Part shown: piece after piece, positions 1 to 5,698 of the stretch
Layout: each line of letters opens with the position of its first letter
How positions within the stretch are numbered: the first letter of the stretch is position 1
From: JAPLMI01 sp043798375
Lineage (GTDB): Bacteria; Omnitrophota; Gorgyraeia; 2-01-FULL-45-10
Assembly: GCA_043798375.1 (NCBI GenBank)
Contig: JAZDOS010000056.1
Coordinates: 1-12,236 of the forward strand
DNA length: 12,236 nucleotides
Direction: 5' to 3'
Program-made: the position numbers and the translations under genes
Notes under the pieces: model-generated
Database searches by the model: none
The model's input: the letters and a program-made list of their open reading frames with translations, nothing else
Told to the model about the DNA's origin: nothing

Positions 1-48
1 CGCTACGCGCGCTTTTATTGCCGGTTCGTGCTTCTTACGCATTGCCAT
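1..48 (-). CDS. IS3-type transposase OrfA, N-terminal fragment (cut by window edge)
   Basis: Only 16 codons are visible, reading MAMRKKHEPAIKARVA before the sequence leaves the window. This resembles the start of IS3-family OrfA proteins, in which a short basic stretch is followed by 'fKakValealk' and a helix-turn-helix that binds the element's terminal repeats; that is recalled family knowledge. The start is well supported: GGAGGA at 56-61 lies 7 nt before the ATG at 46-48, and a TATAAT box on the same strand sits at 76-81. A second in-frame ATG at 40-42 is possible. The insertion-sequence end should lie between about 80 and 150, but I could not fix its inverted repeat. The fragment is too short to be certain, and another small helix-turn-helix protein is possible. 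Confidence 0.5.
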   Translation of the reverse strand, partial: MAMRKKHEPAIKARVA

Positions 49-75
49 AACTAAATCCTCCATTTTTAGGCCTTC

Positions 76-81
76 ATTATA
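76..81 (-). promoter_or_regulatory. -10 box for the transposase fragment
   Basis: The minus strand reads TATAAT here, 27 nt before the OrfA start codon. No good -35 hexamer is visible at the expected distance. Confidence 0.35.
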
Positions 82-154
82 CCGCGTTTTTTATCTTAAG
101 TTGGCCTGAAAAATGGTCTAGATTCTCCCGAGCATTATAGTGTCCCCGGAGCTC

Positions 155-991
155 TCATTTATTTTCTAACCGCCTTTTATTTTTACTCGCGATCTTTTTT
201 ATATTTTCCGCTGATTGCAGATTTTCCGGCATTGTTCCGCCTAATTCTTTAATTGTTTGGCGAACTTTCTTGCCAACTTCAAGATGGGCCTGATTAGCTT
301 TATCCTTACCTCTTATATTCTCACGGCGTAGCTTATCTTCCGTTTGAGTTGCGCGGAATAAATTTGCCGCCAACTCCGTACTACCCATATGATCAAGAAT
401 TTTCTGCCCTTTCTTAAGGCCTTTGCGCCTATGAATATCAATCTGGCTCAACCCGCCATAAAGCCCTTTATAGCCATGATCTTGAAATATAGCATAGTCA
501 AGCGGACTGACAACACCTGCTCCTTTAGCCGCTGATGCCAGGTATCTGTTATGCTCTTTCATCTGCTGACGAAGAAATAATCGCTTTGCTTCATCGGTTT
601 TAAACTTGCCGAACTCATCGGATAACTCTTGCCTACGGGTCTGCACAGCAAAATAAGTCTGGCCCAAAGCAATAATTTCTTTGGCGGGATCGGCATTTTG
701 GACAATAAGATAGCAGGCATAGCGTGATAATTTAACATCTTCAATATTTCTTTTAGCGCCTGATCCGATATCTACCATTTCGAGGACATCCTCGAAATGG
801 TTACTGACCGCATGGCCGCTATTATTACAGGCATCTTTTGCTTTAGTAATTACCGGGATGAAATGCCTGTATTCAGAATATTCAAATATTTTTGATAACT
901 CTCGAGCGGACCAATACTCCATTCCTTGTTTATTAATCTTTTTCATGCTCTCAAAAACAGAACTATGCCCTGCATTGCTTAATTGATTCAT
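155..991 (-). CDS. dinD: DNA damage-inducible protein D family (DinD)
   Basis: This 278-residue protein matches the DinD family over its whole length; the E. coli protein is about 274 aa. Diagnostic stretches are EYSEYRHFIPVITKAKDAC (residues about 37-55), LSRYACYLIVQNADPAK (88-104), GQTYFAVQTRRQEL (110-123), IFQDHGYKGLYGGL (168-181) and GLKKGQKILDHMGSTELAAN (about 192-211). In E. coli, dinD is an SOS gene whose product is reported to inhibit RecA strand exchange; that role is family knowledge and is not shown here. The N-terminal part resembles BRO-type domains. AGGGAG at 997-1002 lies 5 nt before the ATG, which supports this start. I saw no convincing LexA box upstream. The neighbouring transposase fragment and dispersed repeats suggest an accessory locus. 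Confidence 0.92.
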   Translation of the reverse strand: MNQLSNAGHSSVFESMKKINKQGMEYWSARELSKIFEYSEYRHFIPVITKAKDACNNSGHAVSNHFEDVLEMVDIGSGAKRNIEDVKLSRYACYLIVQNADPAKEIIALGQTYFAVQTRRQELSDEFGKFKTDEAKRLFLRQQMKEHNRYLASAAKGAGVVSPLDYAIFQDHGYKGLYGGLSQIDIHRRKGLKKGQKILDHMGSTELAANLFRATQTEDKLRRENIRGKDKANQAHLEVGKKVRQTIKELGGTMPENLQSAENIKKIASKNKRRLENK

Positions 992-1003
992 GCATACTCC
1001 CTA

Positions 1004-1102
1004 TCATCTTCCGCCATGTAAAAACAAATTCCTTACATCTCGTTTAAGTTCGTCCATTAGCGCAACGTCCCAATAACTTACTTGATATGCTATATTTGGC
1101 AT
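1004..1102 (-). CDS. Small ORF or gene remnant directly upstream of dinD
   Basis: A 32-codon ORF starts with ATG at 1100-1102, begins MPNIAYQVSYWDVALMDELK and ends at TGA 1004-1006. Its frame stays open for about 20 more codons upstream. The composition looks protein-like, with an amphipathic charged segment. The stop lies 12 nt before the dinD start and touches the dinD ribosome binding site, so translational coupling is possible. No start signal of its own is convincing. It may be the 3' end of a decayed gene cut by the repeat cluster upstream. I do not recognise a family. Confidence 0.25.
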   Translation of the reverse strand: MPNIAYQVSYWDVALMDELKRDVRNLFLHGGR

Positions 1103-1186
1103 TCCATAAGCTTTGAATGATAGGTGTAAGATTGTTTTACCGCTAAACTTATGGGTCGGCAAGGAAATTCAATGGAGCTAATGTTA

Positions 1187-1290
1187 GCCAGTAAGAAAGA
1201 GATTGTTCCGTCGCCCGCTACCTTCGGTGGCGGAGCTCCTCGCAATGACGATGGAATGGATTCCCGCTTTCGCGGGAATGACAAAGGGTT
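1187..1290. repeat. Composite of two dispersed intergenic repeat modules
   Basis: On the minus strand the first module contains ATTCCCGC-GAAA-GCGGGAAT, an 8-bp perfect stem at 1260-1279. It is the kind of sequence whose chance translation gives the familiar 'FPRKRESI' pseudo-protein in many genomes. The second module, at about 1187-1255, contains GTCATTGCGAGGAGC followed by an imperfect GC-rich stem and AACAATCTC, another widely dispersed bacterial intergenic repeat as I recall it. Both lie between ssrA and the dinD locus. They explain the short ORFs that cross this stretch. Confidence 0.6.
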
Positions 1291-1372
1291 CAAACCTTAC
1301 TATATGGCGTATACCAAAATTCAAACCCTTGCACTATTGGATGATAGATACAAAGGTTCGAATTAGTCGCAG

Positions 1373-1784
1373 TGGTGGAGGTGGCGAGATTCGAACTCGC
1401 GTGCCCAAATATTAAAACAAAAGCTTCTACATGTTTATCCTAATCTTTGATTTCCCGTTCTGAACTTCAATAGGAGGAATTTCAAAACGGTAGCCTTTAT
1501 TGATTTCATCCGGCTCATTAAAGGCTAAACAAACCGGACTATCCTGCTATCGACGCCAATCCAATCCCGCAGGCGCAGATTGGTTGACGGGTTACCTTAT
1601 AAAGGTAACGCTGCCGGTAGAACGGGTCCCGGCACCACTTGCATGGTGCTCAGTAACTCATTCACCGTTGCTGGCACTTTGTAGTTGTCAGCATTTGTGT
1701 TTTTGCCGGGTGTTTAAAGAGGCCTCCCAGCAACCTCTACATGCCGCCCTTGCCCCACTACCTGGGTCGAAGCCTTTCACCCCC
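1373..1784 (-). ncRNA. ssrA: Transfer-messenger RNA (tmRNA)
   Basis: tmRNA rescues stalled ribosomes together with SmpB. The ends identify it. The 5' end reads GGGGGTGAAAGGCTTCGACC and pairs over 7 bp (one G-U) with CACCTCC before A-CCA at 1373-1375. The T arm is GCGAG-TTCGAAT-CTCGC. Internal stems are visible, for example TAGCCTTTA with TAAAGGCTA, GTTACCTT with AAGGTAAC, and CCAATC with GATTGG. The length of 412 nt is slightly above the usual 350-400. The tag reading frame is unusual. From GGC at 1705-1707 it starts GKNTNADNY and stays open for 36 codons to TAA at 1597-1599; from GCA one base later it gives 14 codons ending at TGA. Neither ends in the usual hydrophobic LAA. The gene begins 6 bp after the smpB stop, so both are probably co-transcribed and the 5' end made by RNase P. 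Confidence 0.93.
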
Positions 1785-1790
1785 AAATTT

Positions 1791-2237
1791 TCAATGAGCT
1801 AAGCGCTTTCTTAATTCCCGGTCGCTTTCCCGTTTCTTGATAGCTTCGCGTTTGTCGTACCTCTTCTTGCCCTTCGCCAGGGCGAGCTCCACTTTCGCTA
1901 TCCCGTGTTTGAAATAAATTTTTAAAGGTATTATCGCGAGTTTTTTTGTACTTGCCTCGGCGGCAAGCCAGCGTATTTCTTTCTTATGAAGGAGAAGCTT
2001 CCGCGGCCGTATCGATTCCACATTCGCGATATTGCCGAATTCATAAGGAGCTATATGCATATTATACAGCAATATCTCGTTTCCTTCAAGCCTGGCGAAG
2101 CTGTCCGCCAGGCCGGCATTGCCTGCCCTCAAAGACTTAACCTCGGTCCCTTTAAGCTGTATGCCCGCCTCAAGGGTCTCAAGTATAGCGTAATCGAACC
2201 GGGCTTTTCTGTTAGTAGCGATGATTTTATCGTCCAT
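1791..2237 (-). CDS. smpB: SsrA-binding protein SmpB
   Basis: SmpB binds the tRNA-like part of tmRNA and delivers it to stalled ribosomes. With the start chosen here the protein is 148 aa, close to the family's usual 150-160. Recognisable stretches are NRKARFDYAILETLEAGIQL, GTEVKSLRAG, NMHIAPYE and RPRKLLLHKKEI. The basic tail, GKKRYDKREAIKKRESDREL, is the part that folds in the mRNA channel. A longer frame extends upstream into the antisense of tRNA-Leu and is unlikely to be translated. Two inner starts are possible, ATG 2247-2249 or ATG 2235-2237. Neither has a Shine-Dalgarno, and a promoter-like pair just upstream would put the transcript start close to 2237, so I chose that one. The tmRNA gene follows after 6 bp. 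Confidence 0.95.
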   Translation of the reverse strand: MDDKIIATNRKARFDYAILETLEAGIQLKGTEVKSLRAGNAGLADSFARLEGNEILLYNMHIAPYEFGNIANVESIRPRKLLLHKKEIRWLAAEASTKKLAIIPLKIYFKHGIAKVELALAKGKKRYDKREAIKKRESDRELRKRLAH

Positions 2238-2244
2238 ATCGTTA

Positions 2245-2273
2245 AACATACCATAATATTTGCGTGAAATCAA
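2245..2273 (-). promoter_or_regulatory. Candidate smpB-ssrA promoter, possibly leaderless
   Basis: On the minus strand TTGATT (2268-2273) is separated by 17 bp from TATGTT (2245-2250). Transcription would begin about 7 nt later, at or next to the ATG at 2235-2237, which also lacks a Shine-Dalgarno. The upstream ATG at 2247-2249 would then lie inside the -10 box. The match is moderate and read by eye. Confidence 0.4.
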
Positions 2274-2279
2274 CGCGGA

Positions 2280-2308
2280 TTGACAGGCAGGGCTATTTGC
2301 GGTATACT
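2280..2308 (+). promoter_or_regulatory. sigma70-type promoter of tRNA-Leu
   Basis: TTGACA (2280-2285), a 17-bp spacer and TATACT (2303-2308) form a near-consensus housekeeping promoter. The tRNA begins 14 nt after the -10 box. Its -35 box lies 6 bp from the candidate -35 of the divergent smpB promoter, so the two form a back-to-back pair. Confidence 0.75.
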
Positions 2309-2321
2309 TATCTGTTTTCAT

Positions 2322-2406
2322 GCGGACGTGGCGGAACTGGCAGACGCGCACGGCTCAGGACCGTGTGGGGCAACCCTTAAGAGTTCAACTCTCTTCGTCC
2401 GCACCA
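2322..2406 (+). tRNA. tRNA-Leu(CAG)
   Basis: This is an 85-nt class II tRNA with CCA encoded. The acceptor is GCGGACG with CGTCCGC, the discriminator is A, and the anticodon arm is CACGG-CTCAGGA-CCGTG with anticodon CAG. It has a long variable arm (GGGGCAACCC region) and a T arm AGAG-TTCAACT-CTCT. It reads CUG leucine codons. It has its own promoter immediately upstream. Confidence 0.96.
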
Positions 2407-2431
2407 ATGTTCCTTTCCAAAAATATAGCCC

Positions 2432-2463
2432 GTCGTAGGGGACATTTAAATGTCCCCTACGAC
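2432..2463. repeat. 32-bp perfect palindrome
   Basis: GTCGTAGGGGACATTT is followed directly by its exact reverse complement, with no spacer. It lies between tRNA-Leu and the amidase gene. There is no T-run after it, so it is not a textbook terminator, although it could form a strong hairpin in the tRNA trailer. It may be a dispersed palindromic repeat or a protein-binding site. Confidence 0.8.
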
Positions 2464-2504
2464 ATCGTCGAGATACTTCTTTATGCTAACATATCATTTT
2501 ATAT

Positions 2505-3629
2505 ATGGTTAAAAAAGGCTATTATATCTTAATTATAGCAATTGCGTCGGCGGCGGCGTTGATCTCCGGATGCGCGACGCAGGCGCCGTATTTTAAGCTC
2601 GACTCGACGCTGCAGAAAGACGTGCGCAATTTCGAAGGGGCGCAGTATCTTCCGCTTGCAAGGCTTTGCGATGTTTACGGGCTGGATTATAAGCATGATA
2701 GTTTTATCGGGACGGCGGCTATAGAAAAAAAATCCGGCCGCATTGTATTGAGGGCGGATAGCGATACGATGCTTTTGAACGGCGAGAAGAAAAAGCTCGA
2801 CAGGCCCGTGGTCCTCCGCGACGGCGTAATTTTCGTTCCTATCTCATTTGTCAGAAATAATTTAGGGCCGATAATAGGAGGCGCGCCGGCCGCGAGGCCG
2901 CCGGAAGCGGAACTGCCTAAAAAGTTCACGATAAAGACCATTGTCATAGACGCCGGCCACGGAGGGAAAGATGTCGGCGCCGTCGGAAAGCGCATACACA
3001 TCAGAGAAAAAGACAAGGCCCTGTATCTTGCGCGGAAATTAAAAGGCATGCTGGAGGACGCCGGCATCAGGGTCATAATGACCCGCGACAACGATACGTT
3101 CGTATCTCTCCAAAAAAGGGCCGAGATAGCGAATAAGTCCGGCGCGGACCTGTTCGTGAGCGTTCATCTGAATGCCTCAAAATCGAGGTTTATGAGAGGC
3201 TTCGAGTGTTATTACCTGTCCAACGCGACGGATGACAATGCCAGGGCGCTCGAGGCTTTTGAGAACGCGTCGCTCAGGCTTAACGATACGGCAAGCCTTG
3301 AGCATTCAAAGCCGCTCGACAAAACTCTGTGGGATATGACCCTTACCGAGAACAGGCTTGAGTCGGCCCAGCTTGCGAGTTACATCTGTGAGTCCATCGA
3401 CAAAAATGTCCTGATGGCGGACAGGGGCATAAGGAGCGCGCGGTTCTATGTCCTGAAATATACGCGCATGCCATCGGTGCTGGTTGAGGCAGGTTACATA
3501 AGCAATAAGTATGAGGAGCTGAAGCTGAAGGATGCGGCATTCCTGAACAAGATAGCGAACGCTGTCGGCGAAGGTATATTGAGATATAAGCGGGAATACG
3601 AGAGGACGGAAGGGTTCACAAGGAAATGA
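2505..3629 (+). CDS. Lipoprotein N-acetylmuramoyl-L-alanine amidase (Amidase_3)
   Basis: This enzyme cleaves the bond between N-acetylmuramic acid and the stem peptide of peptidoglycan. Residues 5-22 are hydrophobic and end in a lipobox, LISG-C23, so the mature protein should be lipid-anchored outside the inner membrane. Residues about 35-125 look like a copper-amine-oxidase-N-type substrate-binding or stalk domain (GAQYLPLARLCDVYGLDY; DGVIFVPISFV). A linker rich in A and P follows. The catalytic zinc domain covers about 143-365, with expected ligands H152 in DAGHGG, E168 in REKD and H221 in SVHLNA, and catalytic E328 in VEAGYIS. No clear Shine-Dalgarno precedes the ATG. It heads the long plus-strand gene run, and its TGA stop lies 1 nt before an inverted repeat that ends at the murI start. 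Confidence 0.93.
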   Translation: MVKKGYYILIIAIASAAALISGCATQAPYFKLDSTLQKDVRNFEGAQYLPLARLCDVYGLDYKHDSFIGTAAIEKKSGRIVLRADSDTMLLNGEKKKLDRPVVLRDGVIFVPISFVRNNLGPIIGGAPAARPPEAELPKKFTIKTIVIDAGHGGKDVGAVGKRIHIREKDKALYLARKLKGMLEDAGIRVIMTRDNDTFVSLQKRAEIANKSGADLFVSVHLNASKSRFMRGFECYYLSNATDDNARALEAFENASLRLNDTASLEHSKPLDKTLWDMTLTENRLESAQLASYICESIDKNVLMADRGIRSARFYVLKYTRMPSVLVEAGYISNKYEELKLKDAAFLNKIANAVGEGILRYKREYERTEGFTRK

Positions 3630-3630
3630 G

Positions 3631-3735
3631 CCCCGCACCTTCTCAAATCATAGATTATATGGCTTATTCAATGATCAATAAACCGATATGAAAAAACTTT
3701 ATTCTGTTAACAGTATAATTAAAGAAGGTGCGGGG
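3631..3735 (+). repeat. Inverted-repeat element between amidase and murI, flanked by TGAG
   Basis: CCCCGCACCTTCT (3631-3643) and AGAAGGTGCGGGG (3723-3735) are perfect 13-bp inverted arms around a 79-nt AT-rich interior. TGAG precedes the left arm at 3627-3630 and follows the right arm at 3736-3739. The left TGAG holds the amidase stop. On the right, the last G of the arm plus TG forms the murI GTG start. The arms resemble those of the element at 6380-6424, so both may belong to one family. Confidence 0.75.
3714..3719 (+). promoter_or_regulatory. TATAAT box, possible internal murI promoter
   Basis: A perfect -10 hexamer lies inside the AT-rich interior of the inverted-repeat element, 15 nt before the GTG start. 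No good -35 hexamer is visible. If active, the element brings a promoter to murI. Confidence 0.3.
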
Positions 3736-4526
3736 TGAGCGACTCGAGGCCGATAGGCATATTCGATTCCGGGGTGGGCGGACTGACGGTTGTGGATAAG
3801 ATCGAGAAGCTTCTGCCCGGCGAAGATATCGTCTATTTCGGCGATACCGCGCGGGTCCCTTACGGGACAAAATCGAAAGAGACGGTCACGAGATTTTCGG
3901 TGGAGAACGTCGAATTCCTTATGGCGCATGACGTGAAGCTCGTCATCGTCGCCTGCAATACCGCCTCAAGCCTGAGCCTGGATTTTCTGAAGAGGTGTTT
4001 CAGGGTTCCTATTATAGGCGTGATAGCCCCCGGCGCGCGTTGCGCCGTAAGCTCCACAAAAAATAACCGGATAGGCGTTATAGGAACGAGCGCGACGGCC
4101 TCTTCGGGAGCTTACGAAAAGGCCATAAGAAAGATAAGCCGGAAGATAAGAGTTTTTACACAGGGCTGTCCCTTGTTTGTCCCCCTGGTAGAAGAGGGCT
4201 GGACCGAAGGCGAGATCGCACGGAAGGTGTCGGGTATATATTTGAAAGGGCTTAAAGTAAATCGGATCGATACCCTCATCCTGGGATGCACCCATTATCC
4301 GATGCTAAAGGGCGTGATAAAAAAGGCCGTCGGCCAAAATGTCCTGCTGGTAGATTCGGCAGCTGAAGTTGCCAAAGAGGCCCGGGATTTGCTGGACACA
4401 GGCGGCCTTCTGAGCGGTTCAGGAAGAAAGGGCAGCGAGAAATTTTTCGTAAGCGACGAACCGGCGCGGTTCATAAGAATAGGCGAAAGATTTTTGAAGC
4501 GCCGCATCGACTGCGTGAAGATATGA
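3735..4526 (+). CDS. murI: Glutamate racemase
   Basis: MurI makes D-glutamate for peptidoglycan by a cofactor-independent two-base mechanism. The 263-aa length is typical. Visible signatures are IGIFDSGVGGLTV at 7-19 (catalytic Asp11 and Ser12), YFGDTARVPYG at 34-44, IVACNTASS at 71-79 with catalytic Cys74, and LILGCTHYPML at 181-191 with catalytic Cys185 and His187. The start is GTG, because the family normally has only a few residues before IGIFDSG and no other start is close. GAAGG at 3724-3728 is a plausible ribosome binding site but lies inside the right arm of the inverted repeat, so folding could restrict initiation. The upstream amidase and this gene both serve cell-wall metabolism. 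Confidence 0.96.
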   Translation: MSDSRPIGIFDSGVGGLTVVDKIEKLLPGEDIVYFGDTARVPYGTKSKETVTRFSVENVEFLMAHDVKLVIVACNTASSLSLDFLKRCFRVPIIGVIAPGARCAVSSTKNNRIGVIGTSATASSGAYEKAIRKISRKIRVFTQGCPLFVPLVEEGWTEGEIARKVSGIYLKGLKVNRIDTLILGCTHYPMLKGVIKKAVGQNVLLVDSAAEVAKEARDLLDTGGLLSGSGRKGSEKFFVSDEPARFIRIGERFLKRRIDCVKI

Positions 4527-4583
4527 CCGCCGCCGTCAACCTCAAAGGTTGCCTGCGGCAACCTTTGAGGTTGACGGCGGCGG
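4527..4583 (+). repeat. 27-bp perfect hairpin between murI and queD
   Basis: The left arm (4527-4553) begins directly after the murI TGA and is the exact reverse complement of 4557-4583, leaving a 3-nt loop TGC. The outer part is built of CCG/CGG triplets, and the right side carries additional CGG copies beyond the stem. There is no T-run, so it would pause or stabilise rather than act as a standard terminator. It also creates a spurious upstream extension of the queD reading frame. Confidence 0.85.
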
Positions 4584-4614
4584 CGGTGATGACCTGCGCG
4601 GTCAGCAAGGCAGC

Positions 4615-4980
4615 ATGTACGAAATAAAGGTAAAATCGGATTTTAGTTCAGCGCACAATCTCAGGAACTATTCCGGCAAATGCGAGAAGCTCCACGGCCA
4701 CAACTGGATCGTGGAAGCGGTGTTCCGGTATAAAAATCTCGACAGGGCCGGACTGGCAGTCGATTTCCGGATCGCGAAAAAGGCCCTGAAAGACGTTACC
4801 GAAGAGCTCGATCACGCGTATATAAACGAGATCAAATCTTTCAGATCGACGAATCCCACGTCGGAGAACATAGCGCGATTTATATACGGGCGTTTGAAGA
4901 AAAAGATAAAAAACACGCATAGCGTCGCGGTGTGGGAGAACGAGAACTCCTGCGCGGTGTATTCTCAGGTAAAACGATAA
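4615..4980 (+). CDS. queD: 6-carboxy-5,6,7,8-tetrahydropterin synthase QueD
   Basis: QueD converts 7,8-dihydroneopterin triphosphate to 6-carboxytetrahydropterin, an early step to queuosine. From the ATG at 4615 the protein has 121 aa, the usual size. Zinc ligands are His14 (SSAHNL) and His27/His29 in LHGHNW. Catalytic Cys23 lies in the CxxxHGH motif, Asp66-His67 in ELDHAYIN complete the active site, and Glu108 in VWENE fits the pterin anchor. An in-frame ATG at 4549 lies inside the hairpin and would add 22 residues encoded by repeat sequence, so I rejected it. AAGG lies 4 nt before the chosen ATG. It is the first of four clustered queuosine genes. Confidence 0.95.
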   Translation: MYEIKVKSDFSSAHNLRNYSGKCEKLHGHNWIVEAVFRYKNLDRAGLAVDFRIAKKALKDVTEELDHAYINEIKSFRSTNPTSENIARFIYGRLKKKIKNTHSVAVWENENSCAVYSQVKR

Positions 4981-4982
4981 GA

Positions 4983-5017
4983 AGCGTATAGCGTTTAGCG
5001 GATAGCGTATAGTGTAA
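4983..5017 (+). repeat. Five tandem degenerate 7-mers before queC
   Basis: The gap reads AGCGTAT, AGCGTTT, AGCGGAT, AGCGTAT, AGTGTAA: five units of exactly 7 bp. They are followed by AAA and the queC ATG. No Shine-Dalgarno is present between the array and the start codon. A second five-unit 7-mer array with another sequence precedes fumarase beta. Confidence 0.8.
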
Positions 5018-5020
5018 AAA

Positions 5021-5698
5021 ATGAAGAAAAAAGCGGTAGTGCTGTTATCGGGCGGGCTGGATTCGGCCGTGACATTATACATGGCGAAGAACGAAGGGTA
5101 CGACTGCCGCTGCCTCACATTCGATTACGGCCAGAGGCACGGGGCCAGCGAGATCGCGCGCGCGAAGATCATAGCCGCGGGCGCGGGGGTAAACACGACG
5201 GTATTAAAAATCGACATGCCGTGGAAAGGCTCGAGCCTTACGGATGAAGATGCGGCGCTGCCTTCAGGGAGGAGCCCTGCGGAAATTAAAAGAAAAGGCG
5301 TACCGTCGACATATGTGCCGGCGAGAAATACGGTTTTTTTGAGCCTTGCGGCTTCTTACGCGGAGGCGATAAACGCCAACCGCATATTTATCGGCGCGCA
5401 CTACGACGACTCAAGCGGCTATCCCGATTGCAGGAAAGATTATCTGGAGGCTATCGATAAGGCCATTAAACTCGGCACGAAGAGCGGGGCAGGCAATAGC
5501 CTGAAGGTCGAATTTCCGCTTATCAGTAAAGACAAGAAGGATATCGTCAGGCTCGGCGCGTCTTTGGGGGTGCCGCTTAAAAATACGTGGTCCTGTTACA
5601 GGGGCGGGGACCTTCCGTGCGGCGAGTGCGACTCATGCGTTTTAAGGGCCAAGGGCTTTAAGGAAGCGGGTATAAGAGATGACAGCGGACATAATTGA
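5021..5698 (+). CDS. queC: 7-cyano-7-deazaguanine (preQ0) synthase QueC
   Basis: QueC uses ATP and ammonia to convert 7-carboxy-7-deazaguanine to preQ0. The 225-aa protein shows the PP-loop SGGLDS at 10-15, FDYGQRH at 34-40, STYVPARNT at 96-104 and GAHYDDSSGYPDC at 125-137. The zinc-binding cysteines 192, 200, 203 and 206 lie in WSCYRGGDLPCGECDSC. The ATG follows an A-rich tract and has no Shine-Dalgarno; a 35-bp heptamer array takes up the leader. The 3' end overlaps the start of queE by 20 nt, so the two are probably translationally coupled. Confidence 0.97.
   Translation: MKKKAVVLLSGGLDSAVTLYMAKNEGYDCRCLTFDYGQRHGASEIARAKIIAAGAGVNTTVLKIDMPWKGSSLTDEDAALPSGRSPAEIKRKGVPSTYVPARNTVFLSLAASYAEAINANRIFIGAHYDDSSGYPDCRKDYLEAIDKAIKLGTKSGAGNSLKVEFPLISKDKKDIVRLGASLGVPLKNTWSCYRGGDLPCGECDSCVLRAKGFKEAGIRDDSGHN

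Noticed and set aside
1090..1293. Minus-strand ORF reading FPRKRESIP near its start
   Set aside because: This is the well-known chance translation of a dispersed intergenic repeat, not a gene.
1500..1802. 100-codon plus-strand ORF
   Set aside because: It runs antisense through the tmRNA gene, whose two ends and stems are unmistakable; the protein has no recognisable content.
2238..2351. Longer smpB start reading through the tRNA-Leu region
   Set aside because: It would add residues encoded antisense to tRNA-Leu and both promoters; SmpB similarity begins only after the inner ATG.
4549..4614. Upstream queD start inside the hairpin
   Set aside because: The extra 22 residues are encoded by the hairpin and CGG repeats, and QueD proteins normally begin close to the inner ATG.
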